Source: Coniferiporia sulphurascens
Lineage: Eukaryota; Basidiomycota; Agaricomycetes; Hymenochaetales; Hymenochaetaceae
Assembly (NCBI GenBank): GCA_002794785.1
Contig: NBBA01000011.1
Coordinates: forward strand, 62,001-126,000
Direction: 5' to 3'
Length of the DNA: 64,000 bases
The translations under genes were made by a program, and so were the position numbers. Of this stretch, positions 1 to 13,501 are shown piece by piece (within the stretch, counting starts at the first letter, position 1; every line of letters starts with the position of its first letter). A model generated the notes under the pieces. It was not told the origin of the DNA, made no database searches, and saw only the letters and a program-made list of their open reading frames with translations.

Positions 1-37
1 TCTTGGCGTGTTCTAACGAACTGCCCGATGTATATAG

Positions 38-3000
38 GCACTACAGCTTACCCCAAACCCATTTACTTCACGCAGAAGGCATTAGTCGTGAATGCATCGT
101 TTCCGTGTAAGCCTAGGGTTTTCTTTCGGACTGACAGAGTATTCCTGACTCTTATGCAAATTATCTAGGCTTTGGGGAAACCGATCTCGCTGGAAGCATT
201 TTTGCAGCTCATGCCGTTCCAATGTTCCATGGAATGGGCATGCTTATCGTTTGGTATACTGTACGTATCTTCTTGTCAGAATATAACAACCTTCTTACTC
301 CATGATTTCAGGTTACCAGCGGCCTTATTGCGGCGGTGTTCAAACCACACTCACCTGCCATCATTCCAAACCCAGTGAATGTAATTAAAGGTGTGGTATC
401 TTCAAAATCCGACTACATCTTTATCACCCCAACGTTCCCTGAAGTCAGTCTCCTTATGCAAATAGAATTTATTTCTCCAAATTAACGACCCACCCTAATC
501 TCTAGACTTGGTCGCATGACTCAGATCATGTTGAAGCTCTCACAAAAACCAAGGGTGTTGTGAGTGTTTACAACGTAGGGCTTCAGGTTTCCGTTCCCAA
601 CTGTCTTTATTAGATCTTTGGGGGTGGCCCGCTTAGCAAAGAGGCGGGAGACTACCTCGTTTCAAAAGGAGTGAACGTATTTTCTCTCCTTGCTGCGTGA
701 GTGAAAGAAAACTCGATGTCTAGATCGGCTCAATTCCCTGACCAAACCTTGCTTGCCATAGAACACAAGTGACAGGAATGAGCGTCTTCTTGCAAAGTTA
801 GTTGATCTGCGTACAGTCTTTCCCTGTCTTCTTTCTAATTTCTCTTAGAGCCGCCCGGTGAGGACTGGGAATACTTCCAATTTTCGCCAATCCGAGAGAC
901 TCGTTTTATCGATAACGGGAACAATGAGTACGAGGCCGTTATTTTAGTAAGTTTACTTCAATATAAGTACTAGTTCGTACCTCGGACTCTGACTGACAAA
1001 CCAATCTCAGGCGACAGATACTTTCCGTCCAAATGTCATTAATACGACAATGGACAGTCAGGAAGGCTACGCGACGAGCGATTTAGTCACTCCTCACCCT
1101 ACTAAAAAGGGGTACTGGAAGGTTGTCGGACGCACAGATGACCAAATCATGCACTCGACAGGCGAGAAGACTAACCCTGGACCACTAGGTGCGCATCGAC
1201 TCTCAACGCGTTATCATATTTATTGATGGTAAGTTGCAGAGGCTGTGCTGAGTCGTGATTCGTTCGTGCATGGCGCGGTCATTTTCGGACGCAGCCGCTT
1301 CCACTGCGGAATCCTCGTACAGCCGAAGGTTCCGTTTGCATTTGACCCTTCCGACATGAGGAAGGTGGCTGAATTTAGAAACCTTATTTGGTGAGCTTGT
1401 CCTATTCGCTTAAATCGCGCGCTCTCTAAAGAGAGTAATTAAAGGCCTACGATTGAGGCTATGAATGCATACGCCCCATCGCATTCACGCATTTTTAAAG
1501 AGATGATCCTTGTTACCTCGCTCGAAAAACCGCTTTTGTACACCCCGAAAGGTTCACTCCGCCGCCAGATTGTTCTTGATCAATATGCGGCAGAGATCGA
1601 TGCGATATACGCAGCAGTAGACGAGAGCGCACAGGATGACATCGCAGGGCCCTCGGACTGGTCGATAGCGAATACATCAGACTTCGTTGGGCAAGTCGTC
1701 GAAAAGACGTTGAAAAAAAGTGGTGGAGATATCCCCGTGGATGCGGACTTGTTTGAGTTTGGACTTGACAGGTACGTTGACCTTGTGTATTCTAATGACC
1801 ATTGAACTGATCCTTTCTCTAAAAGTCTTCAAGCAACCTGGATACGTAACACTCTCCTCAGAGTTCTACGCCAGACTCATCCAGCTGTGGCACGTAAAAT
1901 GTCTGCAACATTCGTTTACGACAATCCCACCATCTCAGGTCTGTCAAAATTCATCTCCGCCAATGTCACAGGGACAACTGCTGCGAGCCCCGGCGGCGTA
2001 GAGGAGAAGCGACGTGAGCTACAAGCACTCGTATCTAAGTATACCACGGCCTTCCCGGAATTCAAGCCCTCGCTTGTCCATCAGCTCAACCGAGTGGAAG
2101 GAGACGTTGTCCTGCTTACTGGAAGCACAGGTTCTCTCGGCTCTAATATACTCGCAAAGCTTATTCAGAATACAGAAGTTGTTCGCATCTATACTGTGTC
2201 TCGTCCCGCATCTAGCGGTAATTCTGTCAAAGAGCGACACGTCGCGGCATTCACAAGGGAAGGTCTAGACTTGGAACTTCTCGATAACCCCAAAGTCGAA
2301 TTTTTACAGGGCGACCCCAGTCATGCCGACCTTTCCATCGATCCGGCGTTGTACGAAGAGGTCAGTCGCGATGCATTTTATTGAGCCAACGTACTGACGT
2401 TCTGTAAGATGCAATCCTCCGTGACGCATATTGTTCATAATGGTCGGTCATTCTTTGTTAGCTCTACGCTGTGATTCTAACAGTTTCTTTTTTGTTTAGC
2501 TTGGCGAGTCAACTTCAACGTTGCTGTCACCTCTTTTGAGTCAAATATTCGGAGCGTACGCAACTTTGTTGACTTCTCCCTTGGCGGCCGTGGTGCAGCG
2601 CCCGCGCGTGTTCTCTTCATTAGCTCGGTTGGAGTTTTCCAAAGTCCGTTAGACCCTTTCATGTCTTCTATAGGCTTGCTCATACAACTTTTAGACTTCG
2701 ATGGAAGATCCCTTGGACCTGAGGAACATCTTGCACAGCCAGACAGTGCACTTGGCACAGGATATGCTGAGTCCAAGTGGGTGTCAGAGCAGATTCTGAA
2801 AAAGGCGTCAGCGAGTACACCGCTGAGCACGACCGTTGTCCGGTGCGGCCAAATGACTGGAGGCCCGAGTGGCGCATGGAATGACCATGAGTGGTTCCCC
2901 AGCTTGATTAAGAGTAGCATTGCACTGGGAAAGATTCCAACCGTGGAAGGGGTAAGGGTCCGTCATCCTGTATAATAAGGTGTGCTAAAATATTTTCAGG

Positions 3001-3449
3001 CTGTCTCTTGGATCACCGCATACGATGCCGCGGGCGCCACTGTCGACATGTTGCATGCCGACACCGAACGTGTCTTGAACCTTGTGCACCCGCGACCGGT
3101 GGCTTGGAATAGCATAATTCACGCTTTTTCCCGCGCGTTCGGCCTGCAGGCCATACCGTATAGCGAGTGGTTCTCGGTGCTCGAAAGCATGCACGCTGAT
3201 CTGTACGCCGACGCCCCAAATGCTGACGATGTAGAAAAGGCACACCGCGAAAATCCCGCTCTACGTCTCCTGGAATTCTTCCGCGCTGCTCTTGTGAATA
3301 AAGGAGATAGTGTGGAGCCTTTGGGTATCCCTAGGATGAGTTGCGAGAAGGCCGTTGCAGCGTCGCAGACGATGAGGGATGTTGGATGCATTGAAGAGGA
3401 CAATATCAACAAGTGGGTCGCTAGCTGGAGGAAGACGGGGTTTGTATAG
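38..3449 (+). CDS. NRPS-like carboxylic acid reductase (A-T-R), 5'-truncated by window edge
   Basis: This is the 3' part of an adenylation-thiolation-reductase enzyme; family members activate a carboxylic acid with ATP, load it on phosphopantetheine and release it by NAD(P)H reduction. The window opens in an intron inside the A domain. Exon fragments give GTTAYPKPI (core A3), FGGGPL, TSDLVTPHP and TGEKTNPGPL (A7-A8), then the carrier motif FGLDSLQATW whose serine codon AGT is assembled across an intron near 1771/1826. The reductase domain shows the nucleotide-binding loop TGSTGSLGSN (about 2120-2150), VTHIVHNAWRVNFN and the catalytic pair in YAESK (about 2765). The last exon runs from about 3000 to a stop at 3449. 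No stop interrupts the exons I could join. The splice pattern near 690-850 is unresolved. It is the paralogue of the gene at 9359. Confidence 0.88.
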
Positions 3450-6060
3450 TGGCAATGATTATCCGAGAGGGTATTGTAATATAAGCAGGAGCTGTTAGCA
3501 AGTAATGCAGCCACAAGTCCATAGAACAATCTAGCTATTAATTCTTCAAATACATGATAATGATAGACCATGTCTCTGTTTAACAGACCTTGGGCCTCGA
3601 TGCTTGAAGCTCGGTTGTCTCCTCTAATTACTTTGTAATTTACCCTTGCCTCTGATGAAATAATTCAGCGGTCAGCAAGAGAAATTGTGTTGTTGAGTGT
3701 GAGAAATATTGAGTCGTGCCGTCGCAGCACGAATCGGTCCTTATCGATTTCTTCGTGAACGATTCCGATAAAGAGCATGCATCCAGGTACAGTACCAGTA
3801 GCTACAACTACTAAAACTTCACATGGCGTGTGACCCAAATGTAGTCCCGTATTCGAGATTACCATTCCATAATTCCAACGGCCGGGTCTACTGAGAGTCA
3901 TCGGGAGCCCTGGCTGGGTGTGCGTTTTTGGAATCGGGATGCTGTTCAATCCGAAGGATGCGGCGGAGATGAGTGCCAATGAAGGGTCGAGCTATAAGAT
4001 AGGCTCCGGTGTGAGCAGCATGGTGTTTTCCTGATTTTGATTTTGATTTTTTTTGTCTTTGCGTAGTCCGTTCCGAGTCCAAGGGAGGCTGGGGACAGCC
4101 TTCCGATATTGATTTTGTCCTACATAGTAGAGCAGTAGTATCCTTTTTTTTTTTAAACCCATCATGTTTGTTTTGGGGCCGACTCACTTAGTATTTGATC
4201 TTATCACAATGGAGTGATGGCCTTAAGTTAGGGGCCATGTGCCGTCTTTCGTCGCCGCGCAGTGGACCTTGTTTCAGTGTTGTGCGTTTCCGCAGGGATG
4301 CAGGGATCTTACAGGGACTGGTAGGAAATTAGGAATCGTGGGAACCTCAAGTAACCTGATTTGGAAATTAGGTAACCTTTGCGCACGGCTTACGTGTTAA
4401 ATTGTCCAGAATGGGAGTCTCTTCCAATCCCCTTGCATCATCTTCTTTCCTGCGGGCTAATTCTGGCGCCGCTTGTCCTCTCCTTACTTCAGTGCCCTAT
4501 GTACTCGTACCACCTCTCCACTTGCTTTCTATCACGTTGCCTGACATTCATCGCATCTCAGCCTCCTTTCCTCCTGGAGTGCCGCACGGCGGCCGTACCC
4601 AGTTCTGACAATGTAACACAACATTTAATCCTCTTTTTCTCTTATGTACTGACTTTCAATCGTTCAGCTTATAAAATGGAATACAAGGAAGAAAAGCGGC
4701 TGTATACTTGTCTGTGCAAAGTCCCTTCTGTCCACGCAATTTAAGTTCGCTACCCTTCAAACAGGTTGGCAACTAGAAAGAGATAAAGGAGGATTTGCCT
4801 TTTGAAAATGGGTACATGTGCAGTACTTTTCAAAAGGAATATGTCCGACGTCTTTCGTATCTTTTACGGGTGAGCTTGCGCGTATAACATGCGGCACCAT
4901 GTCCCCAAATATGTAAGGTAAGGCCAATATATCACTCACCGTTTGTCCGGGCCCACTTATAGGAAGACGGCGTTGGCAGCGGTGTCAAACTGTCTGCCTG
5001 ATACGCATATCCATTATTCATTATAAGTGTTAGAATTTGGCTGATTCATCTGTTTTAAGCAAATGGTTTTCCATGCTATGCAAAGGACTCGGGCGAATAG
5101 CATTCTGGTAGAATGTATTCTTCGCACGTCGGTCTAAAATGACCTGTGGCGCAATTGTTAGATTAACTGTCAACCTCAGATCCGGGCTCCGCGTTTGAAG
5201 GCAACGTAGGCAAGGGACGCTCCCGGTGACTCGAGCCCAAACACGTGATCATCAGAAAGTCTAGTAATTATGAGCTATCCGCGAGCGAGAAGAGAAAGAG
5301 GCTGATTTGCAACTGGCTGCGGGCGCAGTGGATTCTCTCGGTTGGCATCCCATTGGGTTCTTGTCGGAAATATTAGGGTGCCAGCAAATACTAAGCACAC
5401 CGGCATTATCTGTTGTATCTGACACATCCGCATTGTTCGTCTCCCGGTTCTGACTGTTGGACTTCTTAGGGTGAACACTAATTTTATCTATTTTGGGTTT
5501 AGATCTATGTGTTGGCTGTGTACAAAGCGACCGTCAAAAGCTTGCAGCAATCTCTGACTGCTGTGTGGTGTGGGTGAGCACACAATCTACCACCCTTGGC
5601 TAGTGATGCACTCCTTCAATTTGGGAGTGGCTTATCTCTTCATGAGGACACACGAACGACGGGAATCATGACCACATAAATCCCCGCGGAGATATTCAAA
5701 GGCCGTCCTCGCGCCATTGGTGACTCACAGGAGCGGCTAAAATGATACGTTTTGCGTAGCGATACCCTCAACGCCTCCGATTTATCTGCTACGTGTATAC
5801 TGGGAAATTATGCTGCCTCTTTGGAAGATGAGGACGGCCCACAATTGTTGTGGTCAGAATGCGTGTGTCAACGCGGGGATCAGGGAGTAAGTGGTTTAGT
5901 CGATCATCAAGTTCAACAGTTTCAAAGTGTCCTCTGCGCCGCAATAACTTACCAAAGCGGTTGCGCGACGGGGGGCTTATAACGATTTCACATGAGGAAT
6001 CCGAAGTCCCATCACTTCCCCCCAAATTTCTGTTTGCTCTACTGCTTTTAAAGACGCTGC
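3450..6060. other. Intergenic DNA with a C2H2-RING deletion scar
   Basis: No intact gene is seen. The first 900 bases match the downstream flank of the second NRPS-like gene (13502-14190). Around 4400-4620 the 5' leader of the C2H2-RING unit (GTCCAGAATGGGAGTCTC) sits next to the sequence that follows the RING exon in other units (CCCTATGTACTCGTACC...). The gene between them has been lost. From 4640 to 6060 the sequence is the conserved spacer between the C2H2-RING position and the DUF6533 gene. Confidence 0.6.
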
Positions 6061-7750
6061 ATGCTTTCTCGATTTATGCCCTTGAACAATATTGTCACCA
6101 TCGGTCCTGGCGATCTTGCTAATGAGGTCGACAACAATCAAGTACTACTTCTCGTCAGAGTATCGGCCACAACGCTCCTTTTTTACGATATTTGTTGAGT
6201 GGTCCTTTCCTCTTCAATCGCATCTCGTAAACGAGGATTTTACAGTGATCACAATGGACAAGGAGGTGGACTCCTACTTCGTTATTTAGTCTTCGAGTGA
6301 ATTTGTTGTGCTGACATCAACGATTTTTGAAGGTTAAATATTTATGGGTAAGGGCCTCACCTTCGGAGCTTGATGTGTTCTTAACATGTCGATGCAGAAG
6401 GCTCCTTTCACGCCTATAAATTTTCTATACTTTCTGGTATTGTACCGCGACTATATTTGCGCCCCCGTTTGCAATAGTCGCTCATCTGCTTGGTTTATAA
6501 TCTGTAGAATCGCTATCCAGGACTGCTAGTGGCGCTCGTGGATAACTGGTGTGCGTTCGTGAATTAGCGCTAATAAATGCGGCAATGCGATTGAACAACT
6601 ATTGCCTACGCTGCAGCATATACTCTCGGTGCAACCGGAACATCGTACGTCCCATCCAATGATAACAAGCTCAACAACTCCTGACCTTGTTCGACAGGTG
6701 TACATGTCGCAATACGTTTATGTGGCACCAATCCTACTAACTCCCCTCCGCAGGTGATTTCTTGTTTTGGTTCTTTCAGATTACCAGTATGTCCTCTCCG
6801 CCCTTCAGTCGAGCCGTTCTGATAGTTATTCCTAGCTTGGATCGGTTTCATTGCAATTGACGGTATTGTTCCTTGCTCAGCTTGAACTGTGATCTTAACT
6901 ATATTTATGCTAAAACATTGTCGTCTCAGCCATTCTCCTCATAAGGGTCATTGCGTTATACGAGAGAAGTGAGAGCATTCAGTGTACTCATCAGGCGGAC
7001 AGTTTAATAATATCGGATCAGGTCAAAGATTGACCGTGTGCCTTTCTTTTCTATTCGTGGCTGAGGCAGCTGTTACGCTGTGGTTCTCCGTGCGCATCAA
7101 ACTCAGCATGGGAAGTGCGTGCGATGCAGTCGTCAACGATGCGAACGTCAGCTAATCATTCGGATCGCTTCAGACTCCCTTGTTGGAATCGGGGATACCA
7201 CTGAATGCGGGGTGAGCATTGAAATCCCACAGTTGTTATATGTCTTGTACTGGTGCGGGATTCTTCCGTACTCCTTATTCCATGACTCAACTGCGTGCGT
7301 ACATGCTCATAGGCTTCCGCCGACGGTTTTCGAGCTCGTCCTTCTGGTGCTCTCTGTACGCAAGGGCGCAGAGTACTGGCGGGAAACGGCAGGGTTCAGA
7401 GGATTCAGACTGATGCACGTGGTCGTCCGGGACCAGGTCGTCTACTTTGTCCTGTATGTGCTGTACCTCTTCGTCTTACCCCACTCCACGGATGCGCTTA
7501 CGCTTACGTTCCCCCTCTCCCTTTAAGTGTCCTAGGATGCGGCGTGGTGATCGCAATCCTGACCTACGTTGACGAAGGCGTCGCGGATGCAGGGACTGTG
7601 TTTATAAACGCGACTGTACCATGCATACTCTTCAGCCGCATCCTGATTAACATCAAGGAGGCAGCCGCGCGGAACGTGTACGCGGGAGGCCAAAGTAAGG
7701 ACGTCAGTGAGAGCGGGGCGGTTGTTCTGAGCGATATGCGCTTTTCGTGA
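6061..7750 (+). pseudogene. DUF6533 membrane protein, unit 1 (probably inactive)
   Basis: It belongs to a mushroom family of multi-pass membrane proteins of unknown function with an N-terminal DUF6533 signature. The start ATG gives MLSRFMPLNNIVTIGPG. Splicing of TTTACGATATT to the exon at about 6243 gives the family core YDI-LITMDKE. A 15-nt micro-exon (6333-6347) encodes VKYLW and the next exon begins KAPFTPINFLYFLV. The C-terminal exons carry YWCGILPYSLFHDST, VRDQVVYFVLYVL and LFSRILINIKEAAARNVYAG, ending in SDMRFS. The exon at about 6620, which encodes IYSRCNRN, then runs into TGA TAA and is about 12 nt shorter than in unit 3. I therefore call it a pseudogene, though an alternative splice cannot be excluded. 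Confidence 0.6.
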
Positions 7751-9358
7751 GGGAGATCGCGCGGACGGCGATTCGGAATTGGACTTTGAACTTTGACTTT
7801 GAGCTTCGAAGGGATAAATTTTTTGGCGGAAGGGATGTGTGATGAAGGCCGCTCCGAGTCGGACGGCAATGTCAATCCTGAATTTTGATATGATACTTAG
7901 GCTCGGGCTGTACCTTTGAGTACCCAAGCATCGTCCGCTCAGTGGCCTTTTTAACCCAACGAAATGGAATAAAAATAAAAGGAGACTAAGGCCGTCTCGC
8001 CGAGACACGCAGTCTACACTGAAACCGATATAGTGAACGTAGGTTACTCAGGCTTGGGTGAAATTTAGATAATATACAGTACAGCACAATAATCACATAG
8101 CATGCAGCACGCTAGTGTCGACTTCGGAGTACTGCCGGTGCCGGACCTTCTGCTCCACCTTTTTTGTACATAATGTTTTGCTTTGTTTTATGGCTTTTCT
8201 TATTGCTTACATATAGATATATCTTGATCGGATTCGAAATCGTTTCTCCCTTTATTGCTACTAGTACTAAATCGCTTTAACTTGGAATTGGAATATGAAA
8301 CTTTGAATAAGGAGCTTTGTATTAAAAAGTTGCTGCTCCGGACCTCCGAGTCCCAAGTTTGGCCCGACGAGATACATGTACATCATGTTGATACACAGCA
8401 TTTCAATAATGAAGCTTTCACCATGTAGTAATGTACCAAGGTGAACCTCTTGTATCTGATTAAGTGCAGCCGCCTGAGGCCCTAAGGCACCAATGTCAAT
8501 AACTTGAGCTGTAAGATATGGCACGGTCAGTGTCGTTAATGGTTCGTGTCCGACCGCCAAAGGAGGACGATGACTCAAAATTTTGTTGATGACCGTTTCA
8601 ATGGGGATCACACAGTACCAGGATACGGGACAGCCTGTCTAAGTGTCTAGCTGGCGGTGCTCACGAAGTCCAAGCTTAAGGTCAACGATGAGTAATATAT
8701 TTGATACGTAAATTTGTTTCGATTTGGCCTAAAATCCGGGAGCTAATACTATTCTTAGGGAAAAAGCTGGGTCATGAAAGCCAGGCAAGACCTATTAGCG
8801 CATTGAAAGGCGACTTGGAGACCGATGTTTCGTCAAACATTGGAATCTACCAAAGAGAAGATATCGGAAATAGGAGGGTGGGTCATCGGCTATACAAGTT
8901 CAGACTCCAAAAGCCTATTTTTCGGACCGTCGCAGCAGGACAGTAGTATCATGTTTTCCCGTCTCAAGCACTGGTCGTTGCAAATGCTCGCTACCATCAG
9001 TGCTACACACCAAACGTCTAAGGGCCCGGTTTCCTTACTTTGTAGGCTGCCCGAAAGGGGATCCTAATCGTTACCTTCGCGCACGGTTTTTTGTGGCTTG
9101 CCGCATTAACTTTCCCATATTGGGAAAACCTGCACCTCCAAGCTTCACTCTAATCCCTGCAGATCACACCGTATTAGGCAGAAAGTGAAAGTAAGTACTG
9201 AACTATTTCTTACGTAAGCTATTATGACGCAACCACAGCGCCCCCGGCTCCTGTTTTTGACACCGTGCTCCATCGGCCTGTATGTATGCTTCAACTTTTT
9301 CACACGCGGAACTGGCATATAAGGCGGAGCGAAATATTCAGGTGTCTCATCCGCAAAC
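7751..9358. other. Intergenic DNA upstream of the second NRPS-like gene
   Basis: No gene is recognised. The stretch 8090-8620 is a diverged copy of the DUF6533 downstream flank also seen at 18185-18620 and 21797-22200. From about 8620 to 9358 the sequence is unique in the window and should hold the promoter of the gene starting at 9359. Confidence 0.5.
9318..9323 (+). promoter_or_regulatory. Possible TATA box of the NRPS-like gene
   Basis: TATAAG lies 36 bases upstream of the start codon at 9359, giving a very short leader if used. This is a weak call based on the motif alone. Confidence 0.3.
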
Positions 9359-12300
9359 ATGATCCCCCTTGTCCCGCCTAAATCGCAAGGTCTTCACAGC
9401 TCTACCTTTATCCAGCCTCCTCTTGACTTTTCTCTGAGCTTTCCGGAATTAATCGACTGGCAAGCCAAGAACTCTCCCGCCCATCCGCTTTTTGTCTTTC
9501 ATGATGAATCGGGGTCAGAGAGAAAGATCCTTTGGGACGAGGCCGTGCAAGGTATTCATCGCGCAACTCGATTTGTGCGAGAGAATGTCGGAAAATATCC
9601 CCAGTTGGACGGTAACAATAAACCACCGCTTGTCGCTGTCCTTGCTTCCTCCGGTATGTAGCAAATGTCGATGCCTGCTGCCTCTCCTGACTTCTTTTAG
9701 ATACGATAACATACTCCAGCTTTATTGTTGGAGTAATGAGGACTGAGTGGACGCTTTTCCCGATTTCTACGCGTAACAGCGCCCCCGCTGTGGCCGCCCT
9801 TCTTTCCCAGACGGGAGCCTCACACCTCTTCGTTTCTGCTGAGCTGTCAACACAAAGACTCGCCGATGCGGCGCTAAACCAATTAGATTCAGGATCAGTC
9901 GTAGAGAAACTCAAGATGCCCGTTTTTAAAGACTTATTTCCCACTGAGGGGCACGATCCTTCATTCCAGCCAGAACCGCTTGCCAATGTGGATATGGACG
10001 CTATTGCACTCATCCTGCACTCTTCCGGTTCGGCTCCAGTACTTATCTATTCTTATCGTGTTCTAACGAACTGCCCGATGTATACAGGCACTACAGCTTT
10101 CCCCAAACCTATTTATATCACACAGGAATCATTAATCGTGCATTCATCGTTTCCGTGTAAGTCTGTAGTTTTCCTTTAGACCGACATATCTTCCTGACAT
10201 GTAATGTATTCAGGCTTTGGGGAAACTGATCTCGCTGGAAGCATTCTTGCGGTTCATGCCGTTCCAATGTTCCATGCAATGGGCGCGCTGCTCGTTACGT
10301 ACGCTGTACGTACCTTTTTTGTCAGAATTTTTCAGTTTCCTTACTCCTTATGGACTTCAGGTTTCCTCCGGCCTTGTCTTTGCGGCGTTCAAGCCTCATT
10401 CACCGGCTATCATTCCAAACCCAGCGAATGTAATCAAAAGTGTGGTATTCTCAAAGTCCGACTATATTCTTATCTCTCCAGCGTTCCTTGAAGTTAGTTC
10501 CTTACGTAAACCAAATTTATTTCTTCAAATTGACGCCTCATTTATATCTTCCAGACTTGGTCGCGCGACTCAGACCATGTTGAAGCCCTCACGAAAACGA
10601 AGGGTGTTGTGAGTGTTTGCGACGTTAAGACGTTAAAGTTTCCATTCCCAACTGATTTCATTAGATCTTTGGGGGTGGCCCGCTAAACAAGGAGGTAGGA
10701 GACTACCTTGTCTCAAGAGGAGTGGACGTCTTCACTGCCCTTGGATCGTGAGTGAAAGAAACAATTCACTCCTAGGTTAGGATCAACCTCCTGATCAAAT
10801 CATGCTTACCATAGAACACAAGTGATAACCATGTGCGTTTTCATGCAAAGTTAGTTAATTTACACATACCTTCCATCACACTTTTTCAAACTTCTCTTAG
10901 AGCCACCTCGTGAGGACTGGGAATACTTCCAGTTTTCACCAATCCGGGAGACTCGTTTTATCGATCACGGGAACAATGAGTACGAGGCCGTTATTTTAGT
11001 AAGTCCGTTTTAATGTATACCACTGGACCCTAGTTGACAGACTAATCTCAGGCGACGGAAACCTTCCGTCCAAATGCCATTAATATGACGTTGGACGGTC
11101 GGGAAGCCTACGCAACGAGTGATTTAGTCACTCCTCATCCTACTAAAAAGGGGTATTGGAAGGTTGTCGGGCGAACAGACGATCAAATCATGCACTCGAC
11201 AGGCGAGAAAACTAACCCCGGACCACTGGGTACCCACCAACTCTCAATCATAATGATATTTATTGATGGTAATCACAGAGAGTATGCTGAGTCGTGTTCC
11301 GTTCATCCATGGCGCGATCATTTTTGGCCGCGGCCGTTTCCACTGCGGGATCCTCGTACAGCCGAAGGTTCCATTTGCATTCGACCCTTCCGACACGAGG
11401 AAGGTAGCTGAATTTAGAAACCTTATTTGGTGAGTTTCCCCATTTCCACTAAAGTTTGGCGCTCTATAAAGAGGATAATACAAGGCCTACAATTGAGGCT
11501 ATGAATGCATACGCCCCATCGCACTCACGCATTTTTAAGGAGATGATCCTTGTTACCTCGCCCGAAAAGCCGCTTTTGTACACCCCAAAGGGTTCACTCC
11601 GTCGTCAGATGGTTCTTGATCAGTATGCGACCGAGATCGATGCAATATATGCTGCAGTAGACGAGAGCGCACAGGATGACATCGCAGGGCCTGCGGAATG
11701 GTCGGTAACGAGTACAACAGACTTCGTCAGGAAAGTCATTGAAAAGACGTTGAAGAAAAGTGGTGGAAATATCCCCGTGGATGCAGACTTGTTTGAGTTT
11801 GGACTTGACAGGTACGTTGACCTTGTGTATTCTTATTTCATCTGACTTGAACCTTTCTGAAAGTCTGCAGGCAACCTGGATACGTAATACTCTCCTCAGA
11901 GCTCTGCGCGAGACCCATCCAGCTGTAGCGCGTCAGATCTCCGCAACATTCGTTTACGACAATCCCACCATCTTAGGTCTGTCAAAATTCATCTCCGCCA
12001 ATGCCACGGGCACAACCACCGCGAATTCCGGCGGTGCAGAGGGAATGCGACATGAGCTACAAGCACTCGTGTCCAAGTATACCACGGCCTTCCCAGAATT
12101 CAAACCTTCGTCCACTCATCAGCTCAACCAGGCGGATGGAGATGTTGTCCTACTTACCGGAAGCACAGGCTCTCTCGGCTCAAATATCCTCGCAAAGCTC
12201 ATTCAGAATGCGGGGGTTCTTCACGTTTACACCGTGTCTCGTCCCTCATCTAGCGATACTTCTGTCAAAGAGCGACACGTGGCTGCATTCACGAGGGAAG

Positions 12301-13501
12301 GTCTGGATGTCGAACTTCTTGACAACCCCAAAGTCGAATTTTTACAGGGCGATCCCAGCCATGCCGACCTTTCCATAGACCCGGCGTTGTACAAGGAGGT
12401 TAGTTGAGATACATTTGTATGATCTAATGAACTGACGTTCCGTAAGATGCGATCCTCCGTGACTCATGTTATCCATAATGGTGGGTCATCCTTTGTTAGC
12501 TCTACACTGCGATTCTAACGGTCCTTTTGATCAGCCTGGCGAGTCAACTTTAACGTTGCTGTCGTTTCTTTTGAGTCGAATATTCGGAGCGTACGCAATT
12601 TTGTTGACTTCTCCCTTGGCGGCCGTGGTGCAGCGCCCGCGCGTGTTCTCTTCATCAGCTCAGTTGGAGTTTTCCAAAGTCCGTTATACCCTTTCATGTC
12701 TATAGGCTTGCTCACCTCACAACTTTTAGACTTCGATGGAAGCTCCCTTGGACCTGAAGAACATCTTGCACAGTCGGACAGTGCACTTGGCACAGGATAT
12801 GCTGAGTCCAAGTGGGTATCAGAGCAGATTCTGAAAAAGGCTTCAGCGAGTACACCACTGAGCACGACAGTTGTTCGATGCGGCCAAATGACTGGAGGCC
12901 CGAGTGGTGCATGGAATGATCATGAGTGGTTCCCTAGCTTGATTAAGAGCAGCATCGCACTGGGGAAGATTCCAATCGTGGAAGGGGTGAGGGTCTGTTT
13001 CACCTTGGATAATATGGCGTGCTAAAAAAGTTCCAGACCGTCTCTTGGATCACCGCATACGATGCTGCGAGTGCCGTTGTTGACATGTTGCATGCAGACG
13101 CCGAACGTGTCTTGAACCTTGTGCATCCACGACCGGTGGCCTGGAATAGCGTTATTCAGGCCTTCTCCCGTGCGTTAAACTTGCAGGCAGTACCATATAG
13201 CGAGTGGTTTTCGGCGCTCGAGAACGTGCACGCCGATCTGTACACTGCCGACCCAAATGCCGAGGATGTGGAAAGGGCACATCACGACAATCCCGCTCTG
13301 CGTCTTCTGGAACTCTTCCGCGCTACTCTCGCGAATAAACTTGAAGGAAATAACGTGGAGGCTATGGGTGCCCCTAAGCTGAGTTGCGAGAGGGCCATTG
13401 CAGTGTCACAGACGATGAGGGACTCTAGATGCATTGGAGAGGAAAATGTCGATAAGTGGATTGGTAGCTGGAGGAGTACTGGATTTTTATCGCGGCAATG
13501 A
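9359..13501 (+). CDS. NRPS-like carboxylic acid reductase (A-T-R), complete copy
   Basis: This is a full-length paralogue of the gene ending at 3449, with adenylation, carrier and thioester-reductase domains over about 14 exons. Exon 1 is 9359-9653, exon 2 is 9701-10027 and exon 3 is 10088-10156. Joining exons 2 and 3 gives core A3 as HSSGTTAFPKPI. Later landmarks are VPMFHAMGALL, FGGGPLNKE, TSDLVTPHP and GRTDDQIM. The carrier motif GLDSLQATW again has its phosphopantetheine serine split by an intron. The reductase domain shows TGSTGSLGSN (about 12160), VTHVIHNAWRVNFN and the YxxxK pair in GTGYAESKW (about 12795). It ends in FLSRQ. I found no disabling change. The splice pattern between about 10750 and 10900 is unclear. 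Specificity is unknown; cytosolic secondary metabolism is the likely role. Confidence 0.9.

Larger units (their letters stand above)
1..8050. repeat. Copy A of a ~10 kb tandem segmental duplication
   Basis: The block corresponds base by base, with small indels, to about 10050-18100. Shared landmarks are the A-domain exon at 38 and 10088, the gene end at 3449 and 13501, the sequence TTTGCGCACGGCTTACGTG near 4379 and 14190, and the DUF6533 stop at 7750 and 17847. The offset stays near 10.05 kb, varying by a few hundred bases because of indels. Introns and intergenic DNA are conserved as well as exons, so this is a DNA-level duplication. The left end lies outside the window. Confidence 0.9.

Noticed and set aside
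1720..2001. Short + strand ORFs inside the NRPS-like genes (for example 2014-2268, 12001-12378)
   Set aside because: Alternate frames of exons; no independent domain.
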